A stretch of 64,000 bases of DNA, taken from assembly GCF_002878395.1 (NCBI RefSeq), contig NC_061121.1, positions 139,129,789-139,193,788 on the forward strand. Direction: 5' to 3'. The position numbers and the translations under genes were made by a program. The stretch is from Capsicum annuum (lineage: Eukaryota > Streptophyta > Magnoliopsida > Solanales > Solanaceae). Below, in pieces: positions 46,033 to 58,797 of the stretch; the first letter of the stretch is position 1; each line of letters opens with the position of its first letter. The notes under the pieces were generated by a model. That model was not told the origin of the DNA and did no database searches. It saw nothing but the letters and a program-made list of their open reading frames with translations.

Positions 46033-47842
46033 ATTAACGTAAAAGAATAACATAATCAAGTACTTATAACTATATATGTTAAACCATAAAAATAACTATC
46101 TCCTCAATATATTCTATCTACCCATTGTTAACTAACTAGTACTCATTATTAACTAGTTATCTCTTATCACTAACCTCATTTATTATCTAACTACATTAAT
46201 ACACAAATCCTTGTTTAACAACTAAGCTGCATCATAAACTTAGTCATTTAAAACAACTAATCTTTACCTATGCTAAACTCGACAACACCATTTACCATGT
46301 ATCAACTATCGATAGGTACCATAATTCAATTAAGCAAGGCTCATTGACTAGTTCATTATACTCCTAGTCATCAAGTGTTACAGTCATCTAATAGGCAACT
46401 AATTACCACGTAGCTTAACCTTTAATTAGGAAAACTAGTAATAAGATCGTATTGTATATAGAATCACATCAACTATACATATAATAAGCATGAATATACC
46501 AAATCTATGCATGCCATCACCAATATTCAATTAGTGGAATAATAAGTATCATACCGCATCTTCCTCCGTCCATACCAAAGAGATATGTATACGCACATAC
46601 ATAAAAATTCATAAACTATAACTACATCCTTTACAAGGATAAACACTTCCCAGATATCCAATCAATATCTGGACATGGTCATCGGCCCAATAATATGGTC
46701 TTGGCTTAAGTGGGCCGGACAAACTCACTTCTAGTCCTCAATTTCCATATTTAGGCAATCTATGTCCCCAAACTAGGCTAAGGTATCTAGTTCACTTCTA
46801 AATGTCAAGAAATCAATAATCAATCCTAAGATAGGAAATTCATCTAAAAACGTGAGGATATAAGTCAACTCTACCCAAATTATGGTTTCAATACCATTAG
46901 ACTAGCCCAACTAACATTAATCATACTAAAAATGATTTCAACACTTTAACCACATCCCAAACCTAGCATCATATCATATTCATGCTACAAATTAGTCCAA
47001 TCATGGGAGAAGGCAATAGGATCTTAAAAGGTCATAAACATTCCACCTTACGAGTCTGAAACCCTAATCAAATTCCTAAAACTTTAATATTCAATTCCAA
47101 GACAATCTAGGTATAGTCGAACCTAACATTCATATTCACATGCAATATATATCACACATCATCTATGGAGAAGAGTAGATAGAAGCTTACCTTAAGGCCG
47201 AACCGCAAAACCTCATATCATTCTCCAACTGCCCATATTCACTTCACAATACCAACATGCAATCACACTATCAAAATAAAAATCTACTCCTCAATACGAG
47301 TCTAACGATATCCATATTGACTACTTTTGGTTTGAAATCAAAACAGAACCCCGGAAGAGGTTCCCGAAAAAGGGGCAAAATCGAAACTTTACTTCAAAAA
47401 GGTGTTCCTCATATTTTTAGAAACCTAGAGATGAAAACCCAAGTAAAATTGAGTCAAAACGAAGTTCAAATCGAAGAAAAAATCATTTTTGAGCTTTACC
47501 ATGTAAAATCTTTGAAATCCGGATTAAAATCAAGAATCGTAGTTGTTTTGAAGGTAAAATTGATGAAAAAAATAGTAACTCTACGATAAAAACATTCTTC
47601 AAGTGAAAAGGAGGGAAATTAGGGTTTAAAATCAAGCCCTAAGATTTTTGGAATTTTAAGAAATTGATTAAAAAATTTCTAAGATCAGGTAAATTCTTAC
47701 CTTAAATTTGTAATAGAATTAAGAAATAGATGTTAATCTAGGTTCCCAAGCTTCCACCATTTCACTTTTAAGATCCCACACTATTTTAGCATTAAACGTT
47801 CAAGAGTAAAGATGAAAATGATCAAAATGAGCTCAAAACTGC

Positions 47843-47868
47843 TTTAAATAGTGCAGAACAATCTGCAT
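47843..47868 (-). promoter_or_regulatory. TATA-like box and hairpin in F's 3' LTR
   Basis: On the minus strand TATTTAAA (47843-47850) follows an inverted repeat: GTGCAGA (47851-47857) and TCTGCAT (47862-47868). See the better preserved copy at 56474. Confidence 0.5.
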
Positions 47869-48529
47869 AGCTTTTTCCCCTTTGGGACGGACTTCGCCGA
47901 GGTGCCCGAAATTCATTCAGAGTCCGATATATGCAAACAAACTATGTAATCACACTAACTTCGATGCTTCAAACTCAATGGCAATATCAAATTTTCAAAA
48001 AAAATATTATTTTAACAAAGTTGACCTCCAAAACCCAAAATTATAATTTTCCAAACCGAGGGTCCAAATGAGATTTAAAAGCAATAAAATAACACTAAAT
48101 ATGTTATCATTCTAAAATCAATATTCCGAATCTGCTGGCTAAGTCAGATCTTGCATCCAAGGTTGTTTCGGCCAAATATTGGTCCCCCGCCCATATTCCT
48201 GATTTTCTAACTTTCCGACCAATAGGTCTAAATGAGCTCGGGTGCATTGGGACCCAAACCAAAGGTCCACCTAGCCTAAAATCAGTATTACGAATATGCT
48301 AGTGCAGTCGGAATTTGCTTTCGAGATTGTTTCACTATACTTTTTGCCTGGTGGCCATTTGAAACCAGCAAAGACTTCAAAATAGGGAATTGACTCTAAA
48401 AAACAAGTAAACTGCCCGATAACTGGACCATCAGTCCCAGTAAGTCATAAATGACTTGGTACAGCTATGGAGAAGCTCAAATGGCACAAATAAGCATAAA
48501 TATGGAAAATGACCTGAAGGGTCATTACA

Positions 48530-51500
48530 ATATCCACTACTAAAAGGACTTCCATCCACGAAAGTCAAAGAATAGAAAGAATTTCAAAGGCTCGAAGGGA
48601 TGAGGTACTGGTCCGGCATGCTCCAAGCATGACTTCCCAAATAACCTCAGCAGAGAGAAAACATTTCTGAGGGATTTTTCCACGAGTATCCCTTTTTCAA
48701 CCAGCACTTTCATTCTACCTTCAAACAGCCAAAACTTTACCTAACCACTAATTGGCCTCAAACTAAACCAAGAAGGTTGAAGCATACACATCTGAACCAC
48801 ATCATACTGATACCATCTCTATAATCACATAAATCAACAAAGGCTCATCCGAGCCAAGGCCAACCCAAATCATGAATCATGCCACCAAATCCAAATCCAA
48901 ATCCAAATATATACGCTCCATTTACCATTTAGCACATGCTATCTACTCTACCAAGTAGGAAAAATCTCTTGAGTCTCGTACACGTAGTCTCATAATAGAG
49001 AACTCAAAGAACTGAAGTTGATCTGCTGAAATTCCATATGACAAATAAGAAAATAAGCTCATAAGGCACTGTCTAAGCACACTAATAGAGTTAATCAAGG
49101 AATGCAATCCATGCCAATGCTACAACCAGTCTTGATGACAATCAAATAGAAATCTTAAAGTCCAAGGTATACCTACTACTCAATGAATATTCCACTCCAT
49201 GATGTCTCATCCACCGGGAATGAAATACTGAATCTAACTCAAGAATAGTACTCCCATTTAGTAAATCATCAAAAAATTTAAAAGAAAACTGAAGCTTGAG
49301 GTAAAAATTAAAATAACCAATATGGAGCACATGGGCTATCATCTGAACACTTATCAACTATAATCCAACCAATGTCGAGAAGACCAAATAGGAAATCACA
49401 GAGTAGGCTCAACCAGCCTATAAATGAAATCTGAACAAAGGCAAGTCCAAAAGAAAAACTGTACGCAAGGTTAACAACACCAAGCTGAAATCTCCATACC
49501 AAGGATGAATCTCTCGCTCTCAAATATCTGAACAAAAACTTAGAATGGGTAGGCATTAATTCTCTAAATCTATCATACTTCCAAATTGTAATTTTGAGGT
49601 GTCAAATCAAAACTGAGCCAATAAGGCTATATCAATGTCAACTATCTCAAATCGTCTCTATTATTCAAATCTGATATACCTGAGATAAGTCATACCAAGC
49701 CACAGTCGGGACATATCTAAAGAACAAAAAAACTACGGGGATAACCACTGATTGATAACACAAGCAACCAACTCTATATAACTTGGAGGGTATGAAATAT
49801 AGTTGCAAAATAGAAATCATAAAAAAGGATACATCATTGGCTGAAAATGCATATAACCCACTCCATAACTGCTGGAGGGCAAGAACTATACAAACTTACT
49901 CAAAAACTTCCCAAAGATGAATACCACTCCAGTATTGGAAAAAAAATCTAGCAATGCGGGTAAATGCAACTTTAGCCAATAATTAATCAATCTAACACTC
50001 TATCACAACAAAGAATATCCACACATACATACCATCCAGAAAAAACACTCCACCAAGACTCATTTAGCCGAACAAACTCTAAAATGATGATTCTACAAAT
50101 CCACCCAAGAATCGTTTCATCATAGAAGAAATATACCAATCTTGAAACCAAGGTCAAATCCAAGATCAGTAGCTCAAGATAAAGAATTTTAAATTTTCTA
50201 ACTTAGGAAGCAATCATAGGAAAGGCCACCTGCCTCTAACTTTCCAACTTCACTAAACAAAACCATATCACAATAACAACGGAGTATCCAACCTCCACAC
50301 TAGCAATAGGTTAACCCATCCTAAGGGAACAAACCCAACACACCTATGAGATGAATCCCTGACGTCTCAACACATTATCAAAATTGTTATCAGACGAAGA
50401 AATAGCCACAAATAAGATAGACCTCAAACTAGTCTTTTTCACAAATAGGTCATATCGGAAGAGATAGCCAAAGCAAAAACCTTCCCAATACAAGAGGCAA
50501 GTCTAAGAATCTCAAACTCATAATAGGCAATATAACTAAATTGCTAACTCTAGGTCATAACAAAGCCATAAAAGTTCAACCTACCTTTTAATATCATAAT
50601 ATAACCCCGAATAAATCTATTACAACTAACCAAGAGGGAACACAGTTAACCTCGCTGCACTACGAGGAAGAAATTATCAAAATAGGCTATATCTACTCGA
50701 GCCACTGAATAATATCACAAGAAAATGAAAGTCAAACTAGATAACATTATTTTATATAGCTACCCAGAAAGAATCAATTACATTAAGTAACAACATCAAG
50801 TGATAATATCAAGTAATATGAGTAACCTCGCCCAGTGGTAGCAATAGCAATATTAATATCAATATCAATCATACTAATCAAGCAGTACCAAAATGAACAT
50901 CAATAGCATGTACTATTCAAGGGCCATAATAGGGCTAATGTGTCAAGATAAATGGCACTCGAACCCAAACCACACCCACAAGGGAACAAAATCAATATTG
51001 ATCTACTCCATCCACTACTAAAAAAAATAAACCACAGAGTATTAACATAATCCAGAATTTAATAACATGGTACATAATAATCTATATCAATTCATCAAGG
51101 CATATAATCACCAATAGGTATGAAAATCTCAATACATATAATAATAGATAAAGGCGAGAACTAAAAACACACCAATCATGACGATATTCACAATCACATT
51201 CCCAACGGGTATGGGAAAAAAATCTGAATGGTCCAACTCAAACCGACCGACTGAATTATCAACTGAGGTGGCACGTACACTACCTCTAATTGAGGATGAC
51301 ACAACATCATGAGGTTGATCTGAATAAGCTAAATGACTGGAAATATCATGCCAAGGACACTCTCTAGACTAGTAGTTAGTCTCTCTATAGTCAAAGCAAA
51401 ATTTTGAAGCACTAACATGGAGAGAATATAGGTGAGCCCCAATAGCTTGCCAACTGATGTTGAGAGAATCCACAAAAATTATGTCCATCCTTTTGAAATC

Positions 51501-52597
51501 ACTTTCTGTCTCAAGAACTCTACGCTGGCGGGGAATACGTGTTAACTCTTGCTGATCACCTATCTTATACTTAAGGGTATTCTCTAAACTAGTGTCTCAT
51601 CATGACATAATCAAATCAAGATCCTAGAATACTTTGAGATACTACCCCTCATAATGATAAATAGTTGCCATGGCCCGAAAAACCATACCACACTCTGCAA
51701 GTCTGATTGGGACTCTGCTCACTATGATCATCATGACTAATCTAAAAACTACTCATAGTATGGAATACAATCTGCATAGATTTGATGGGCTGCAGCTGAA
51801 GCTGAGCTCTAACAGAGGGATCCTCACTCCCAAATAAAATACCAATAGTGCTATACTGATTGCATACCTCTTATTGCTCTTTTTATAAATCTCAATACTC
51901 GAACTTTTTGTGGTTCTCTAATGACCAACATCCTAAGGGAAGGAAAATTAGGCTGCTATCAAGTGATCTAATGCCAAACGGAGTGACAATAATAACCCTC
52001 TAACACATCTATGCACCAAAATTAGCTCAAAATCATATGGCATGGGAAAATTCCTGGACCACAAAAGAGATCAAATCTTGTACTCTAAACTGGTAATGAA
52101 CCCTGATGAATACCAATAAACCCATCTCTGGTTTGAGAAATGCTTGAAAAATCAAATGTCATCTATGTTTGAGACTGATCTAAAATATAACTCAAATTCT
52201 CACTACCAAACCTCGAAGGTTGAAGTAGTCACTAGATCAACTGAAGCCTAAGTTGGCATAAATCATTTTTGGCTACCGCTGAAGATCTTCGATATCCATC
52301 TCTGACTCTCTCATTTGATGTTGCGCTAAAACTCTAGAAATGCATGTTAAAGTCTCGTCTGTATCTATCAATAAGGTCACATAATCCTCCGGGGATAGAA
52401 TATAGAGTCAAAGAAGGTGTTTGAGGTTCATAGGAAATGTGGAAACATGATAAGGAGTCAAGAATTGAATTTTCTTAAATGTCCCTGTAGCCTCCCAAAG
52501 ATTAGGTTACGAATGTCTCTACACAAATCCATAGGACTCTACAAACACTTAGCTCTTGTACTAATACACCGATAAAACCTAGGCCCTGATACCAATT
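48530..52597 (-). mobile_element. Element F interior (gag ghost, no visible pol)
   Basis: The right end (52200-52597) matches A's leader and early gag (for example the GTGACTACTTCAACC word at about 52220). A collapsed zinc knuckle is visible near 51410-51445 by comparison with A. The left end has AEVIWEV (about 48640), possibly a worn chromodomain WE motif. Open frames at 49142-49556 (minus) have no motif I recognise. The interior length (4.07 kb) is close to A's (3.75 kb), so both may descend from the same shortened parent. Confidence 0.55.
52583..52594 (-). other. Primer-binding site of element F
   Basis: TGGTATCAGGGC on the minus strand, three bases inside the LTR end; one change from TGGTATCAGAGC. 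Confidence 0.85.
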
Positions 52598-53944
52598 TGC
52601 CACGATCCAATTTCTCAGGTCATGATGATTCCTACCATAAACTACCAGTAGGCAAGCTAACCCGTAGTCTGGAACGGCTAGTAACAGACTACACAATGAT
52701 ATAAAGAAAAAATACAAAATAAATGACATAAAGATCAATACACAATAAAATCTCAAAACCTGGTAGTATTAGATCAAAAGCTTCTAAATATAATAAGAGT
52801 ACAAAAGTGAACTATCGAGAGAATTACCCTGATACAACTTATCTTTATATAAACCATAGAGATTAGTCTAATAAATAAGATAGAGATAAGTAATACTTCA
52901 AACAACAGGAGCTCACTCTAAGTATCTAAACCATGGCTGCTCCGCATGAGACACAAGTCAATGATGATAACCCGTACTATGATCTGCAAGCTGCAGAAGT
53001 GTAGTATGAGTACCAAATGAATGGTACTCTACAGGTAACTGCCGAATAAGCTCCAAAGATAAAAGCAGATATATACAGCATATAAACAAAATGAAAACTA
53101 CACCCAAGAGTCTTGAAATCATATCAAAAGTCAATGAGATAATAAGGAAAAACTATCATATTTAGGTCCAAGAAACTAACATAATAAGTCAAAAGAAACA
53201 TCAAGGGTGAATTATTCTATTCCAGCTACATTCAATAAATGTTATTACTATACTGTATATCCCAAGCCAATATACAAATAAAGGGCAAATGAAAGATATA
53301 TGGCAATACACAAGGCGAAGAAATAAATATACAACAAGAATAAAAGAATGGGGGGATATACGATAATGCCATAGCATCATATAGCTAGACATATATATAT
53401 ACATATAGACGTGAGGTTGTCTCAAAGCATAACCTAGATCATAATATTCTCATAGTAAGACCTCATTAGAATACTATTAGGATTTAATACGATCATACTT
53501 ATGGCTTCTAATTCACATGGCTAGACATAATATAATCATGCATAATAATGCAATCATAAGATAGAAGAGGCTGAAAATATACCTCAAATCTCAATATTAG
53601 ATCAATGAGTAACCTGTCATAACTAGCCATAGTAATGATCATAACAATGATAATAACAATAACAATATCAATATCAGCATGAATAACCGGATACTCTGGA
53701 CAACCAAATACCTAGCCAAGCATTTGCATACCACTACCACCCTAGACTCTAAAGGTTTAATCAACACACAACAAGATAAGGCATATTTTTTACCCATATC
53801 TATGCAATAATCCCATAATGGCTGATAGACATAGGCGTATATTGGTGATAGGCGATGCGCATGCAGGAATAAATGCAAGGTACATAATCAATATCACAAC
53901 TCATCATAACTGTCATTGTCATTACCATCATCATCATAATCAAC

Positions 53945-54213
53945 CTCTAACTTTACCGGGCATCAATATCTCATCATAGTATCCTCCAGCCTTGTCAAGT
54001 ATCAATGTATCACAATAGTATCCTCTTGACTTATTAGGAATCAATATATTATTATAGTATCCTCCGGCCTTGCCGGGTATCAATATATCATCATAGTATT
54101 CTCCTAACTTTTCAGGTAGCAATATAACATCATAGTATCCTCCGGCCTTATCAGCTATTAATATATCATCATAGTATCCTCCAACCTTGCCGAGTATCAA
54201 TATATCATCATCA
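53945..54213. repeat. 39-bp minisatellite in F's 5' LTR, about 7 copies
   Basis: The same unit as at 45768. The copy number is similar in both LTRs, so the array already existed when F inserted. Individual units have diverged. Confidence 0.92.
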
Positions 54214-56473
54214 ATTAATGTAAAAGAATAACACAAATCAAGTACTTATAACCATAAATGTAACACCATAAATATAACTATCTCATCTATATATTCTATC
54301 TACCCATTATTAACTAATCGGTACTCATTATTAACTAATGATCTCTTATCACTAACCTCTTTTATCTAACGACATTAATACACAAATCCTTGTTTAACAA
54401 AAAAGCAGCATTGTAAACTTAGTCATTAATAACAACTAATCTTCACCTATGATAACCTCGACAACACCATTAACCATACATCAACTATCACTACCATAAT
54501 TCAATTAAGCAATGCTCATTAACTAGTTTATTAGTATCCTAGTCATCAAGAGTTATAGTCATCTAATAGGCAACTAATTACCACGTAGCTTAACCCTTAA
54601 TTAGGAAGAACAGTCATAATATTGCATCGTGTATTGAATCACATCACTTATTGATATAATAATCATAAATGTATGAATCTATGCATGCCATCATCAGTAT
54701 TCAATCAATGAAATAATAAGCATCATACTGCATCTTCCTCTGACCCATACCGAAGAAATATGTATATGCACATACATCTAAATTTATAAACTGTAACTAC
54801 ATCCTTTACAAGGATAAACACTTCCGGAATATCCAACCAATAACTTAAATGGTTTTTCGACCTAATAATATATCTGGAATAATCATAATAATATAATCAC
54901 GGATATCTAAAACTTATATCCGTTATCATATTTAGAAGCCATAACATATCTCAAATCATTTCCCACATAGGAGGCATCTCACATAAAGGAGGTATGATCT
55001 TAATAAGAATATGATCATCTCTCACATAGGATATCTCATATCAATAGGTCACAATTCATGAATATAAAGAATATCACCTCTTTATGAAAATCATCATATC
55101 TAAGAGGACTATCGTCTTTATATGTCATATATTGTATCTAAGAGGAAATAGCTTCTCGAAAGGCCTAATATTGCATCTAAGAGGAATTAGCATCTCTATA
55201 GTCTATTAATAATAATTTGGAAAAAGTCATCACAATTTATTAATTCATCAAGAAAATCTAATAAATAAGGCTCATTAGTCTCAACTAGGCCTAACTTCCA
55301 CAACTTAGTACATAAGGGCTTATACAAGTCGTGGCCTAAGTGGGCCAGACGAACTCACTTCTAATCCTTAATTTCCATATTTAGGAAATCTATGCCCCCA
55401 AACTAGGGTAAGGTATCTAGTTCACTTTCAGATGTCAAGTAAGCCATAACCAATCCTAAGATAGGAACTTCATCTAAAAACATGAGCATTTAAGTCAACT
55501 CTACCTAAATTATGGTTTCAAGACCACTAGACTGGCCCTACTAAGGTTAATCATGCGAACCATAATTTCAACACTTTAACCATATCCCAAACCTAGCATC
55601 ATATCATATCCATGCTACAAATTAGTTAAATCTAGGGAGAAGGCAATAGGATTCTAAAAGGTCTTAAGCATTCCTCCTTACGGGTCCGAAACCATCATCT
55701 AATTTCCAAAACTTCAATATTCAATACCAAATCATTCTATACATAATCAAACCTAACATTCACATTTATACGCAATATATATCACACATCATCTATGGAG
55801 AAGAGTAGACAGAAGTCTACCTCAAGTTCTAACCGCAAAACTTTAAATCGTTCTCCAAGCACCCATATTCACTTTAAAATTCCAAAATATCATCACACTA
55901 TCAAAACAGAAATCTACTAATCAATACGAGTATAACTATGTCCATATTGACTACTTTTGGTTTGAGATCAAAATGGATCCACGGAAGGGGTTCCCAAAAA
56001 AATGGCAAAATTGGAACTTACTTCAAAAATGTGTCCCTTATATTTTTAGAAACTTACAGCTGAAAATCCAAGTCAAATTGAGTTAAAAATGAGGTTCAAA
56101 TTTAAAAAAAAATTATTTTTGAGCTTTATCGGGTAAAATCTTTGAAATTCGAATTAAAATCAAAAATCGGAGTTGTTTTGAAGGTTAAATTGATGAAAAA
56201 CTAGTAATTCTAAAATAAAATCATTATTCAAGTGAAAAGGAGTGAAATTGAGGTTTAAAATAAAGCCCTAACATTTTTAGAGTTTTGAGAAAATAATCAA
56301 GAAATTACTAAGAAAAGGAGAATTCTTACATTAAATTCATAATAGAATCAAGAAATAGATGCTAATCTAGCTTCCCGAGCTTCCACTAATTTCTCTTTTA
56401 AACACCCACACTATTTTAGGGTTCAACTCTCAAGAGAGAAGATGTAAAATGAGCAAAATGAGCTGAAAACTTC

Positions 56474-56499
56474 TTTAAATAGTGCAGAAAAATCTGCAC
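56474..56499 (-). promoter_or_regulatory. Putative LTR promoter of F: hairpin then TATA box
   Basis: On the minus strand, a perfect 7-bp inverted repeat (GTGCAGA, 4-base loop, TCTGCAC; 56482-56499) is directly followed by TATTTAAAG (56473-56481), then about 60 bases later by a C/T-rich leader (ATCTTCTCTCTTGAGAG). The position 640-670 bases into the LTR suits a U3 promoter. Transcription start is inferred only. Confidence 0.55.
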
Positions 56500-57141
56500 A
56501 ATTTTTTCCCCTTCCGGACGGACTTCGATGAGGTGCCCGAAATTCATTCGGAGTCCAATATATGCAGACGAACTATGTAACCTCACTAAATTTGACATTC
56601 CGGAATCAATGGAGGTATCAGATATTTTTAAAAATATTATTTTCACAAATTTGATCCCTAAAACTCGAAATTATAATTTTCCAAACCAAGGGTCGAAATG
56701 AGATTTAAAAGCCGTAAAATCACATCACATATGTTATCTTCCTAAAATCGATTATCCGGATATGCTAGTGACGTCATATATTTCATCCGATGTTGTTTCG
56801 GCCAAATATGGATCTCACACCCATATTTCCAGTTTTCTAACTTTCGGACTAATAGGTCTAAATGAGCTCGGGTGTATTGGGATCCAAACCAAAGGTCTAC
56901 CTAGCCTAAAATCAATATTCTGGATCTGCTGGTGCAGTCAAAATTTGTATTCAAGATTGTTTCACTAACATTTTCAGCCAATAGCCATTTAAAATTAGCA
57001 AAGACTTCAAAATAGGGAATTGACTCTAAAAAACAAATGAACTACCCATTAACCTAATTGTCAGTCCCAGTAAGTCATAATTGACTTGGGGCAACTATGG
57101 GAAATTCATAAATATAGAAAATGACCTGAAGGGTCATTACA

Positions 57142-58797
57142 TAAATATTATATAGAGAATTAGAAACTTATGCATAGACTCCATTTGAATATGAGGGATG
57201 TTGGCAGATGTCTCCTTAAATCAAAATAGGATGAATTTTCTAGAGTAAGAATAGATTTATTATGACTCGCCCCTAAAACTAACCACTATGAGATAATTTA
57301 AGATTTTCACCATATCCTCCTTATCCTAAAGTTCACAATCCCAATCTTGAAAGTATATTCCCTCACTAAATCTATACGTACAACACTCTTCACAATGGGA
57401 GGGGTATCAATATGCACAAGAACACAAACTCTCCTTAAAAACCTTATTATAAGAACTGAATTCTCGCTAGGACATCCCCTTAAGGGACACTAATCATAAC
57501 TTCCCCCAACCTCAAAAGTCATTTCCTTGCAACTACTATTTTCATGGGCATGGACATCCATGCTTCTAAACACCTAACACTCAATTTTCAACTCCTAAGA
57601 ATCCTAGCATTACACCTCTAATATTGTAACCTTGTAACTTAACCAAATTTTAAAACTATACCAAGAGTTCACATAGTTTATCTACTTCAACCTCAACTCA
57701 GCTCTCCATAACACCATATAAAAACTCCCCAGACTTCTCCATACTGAAGAATTAGTAGAACATAGACTAGGTGTACATGAAACTCATAACTCAAAATCAG
57801 GCAGACTTTATTCTTATAATGTGGGACCTTATCTATCTAATTATTTAGCCACCATTTATATTTCAACACTAGACCTCATGCATATAACACAATTACACAC
57901 TCCAATATTTCATAAGTTATCAACCTAAGCTCTTTCCCACATTACATCAACCCTATAAATTCACTCCCATAAATGTTGCATTACAATTCAACATTCTTAT
58001 CACCACAATCAACATCAAAAGTTCAAACATAATATTTAGCAACAATCATATACCACTAAGGAAATATCCCAGACAATATACTAGTCCACCAAATAGATAA
58101 ATCCAACTAAATTCCTTGTATAACTTAACTATGGTCCAAAAGCACATTTTACCTCACTCTATTACTACTACACCTTAATATTCATTACACATATTCTCAC
58201 ATACTAAACAAACTTACAACTACTAGATGAAAATCAAGGGACCCTTAGTGTTATAAAACCACCTAATACAAATAGTCCATCTATATCTTATTACCTAACC
58301 CCTTATGGTCTATGGAGCATTCACCTTTTCACATTACATCTATTTACCTATGCATACATCCCAATAACCTTCTAAATACTATAAACACCACCATGTCCCC
58401 TATTTTGGTGATATCCTAAAGCAAATACTAAATTCATAAATTATTAAATGACCAATCTATTCATTCACAAACTATGATTTATTTCACTACTACTATATCA
58501 ATTCCTTATGAATTAATTCTTATTTCAACTAAATATGCAAATATTATAACTAACCACTCGCTTTTACCAACCACCATAAGAGCATATTACTTAACCCACA
58601 CCATAAGAGCATACCAACCCCTAACTCTCACATAAAGGTCATGCAATTACAAATATTCAGTTTTTTTTACTAAAAAGTTACCCTCACTCCGACTTCTAAA
58701 TATATGGCTTTATATTACTAAACCTAAGATCACCATACTACTCATAGGTCATACCATATAAATTTATAATATCACATAAGATTAAAATACCCTCTAT
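57142..58797 (-). mobile_element. Element E interior, right part; very G-poor on the plus strand
   Basis: Follows F's right target duplication. No protein motif and no frame above 60 codons. The plus strand is strikingly short of G (about 5 G against 30 C in 57841-57960), the same skew as 44500-44880, which supports joining the two sides as one sequence cut by F. It ends where G's LTR starts. Confidence 0.55.

Larger units (their letters stand above)
45094..48529 (-). repeat. Element F, 3' LTR (3.4 kb)
   Basis: Homologous to 52598-57141 but shorter by two blocks (equivalents of 53051-53709 and 54870-55326). It contains the 39-bp minisatellite at 45768-46032 and the TATA/hairpin module at 47843-47868. 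The 110-codon plus-strand frame at 47257-47589 is antisense and broken in the other LTR, so it is not a gene. Confidence 0.9.
45094..57141 (-). mobile_element. Element F: large gypsy-type LTR element related to A
   Basis: 3' LTR 45094-48529, interior 48530-52597, 5' LTR 52598-57141, primer site at 52583-52594. On the minus strand the LTR starts TGTAATGACCCTTCAGG, like A's. Leader, gag ghost and interior end also match A. No recognisable RT, RNase H or integrase. Confidence 0.88.
52598..57141 (-). repeat. Element F, 5' LTR (4.5 kb)
   Basis: On the minus strand starts TGTAATGACC at 57141 and ends TTGGATCGTGGCA at 52598. About 15% different from the other LTR in a 100-base stretch near the start. 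Contains minisatellite, TATA/hairpin module and two blocks lost from the 3' LTR. Within the second block the phrase tctaagagga recurs three times (about 55100-55190). Confidence 0.9.

Noticed and set aside
45759..46042. Apparent repeat protein (13-residue units) on both strands
   Set aside because: The 39-bp minisatellite is in an LTR and keeps all phases open by arithmetic; no start context or flanking domain supports a protein.
47257..47589. 110-codon plus-strand open frame
   Set aside because: It lies antisense in F's 3' LTR; the equivalent in the 5' LTR (about 55900-56220) is broken by stops, and no motif is visible.
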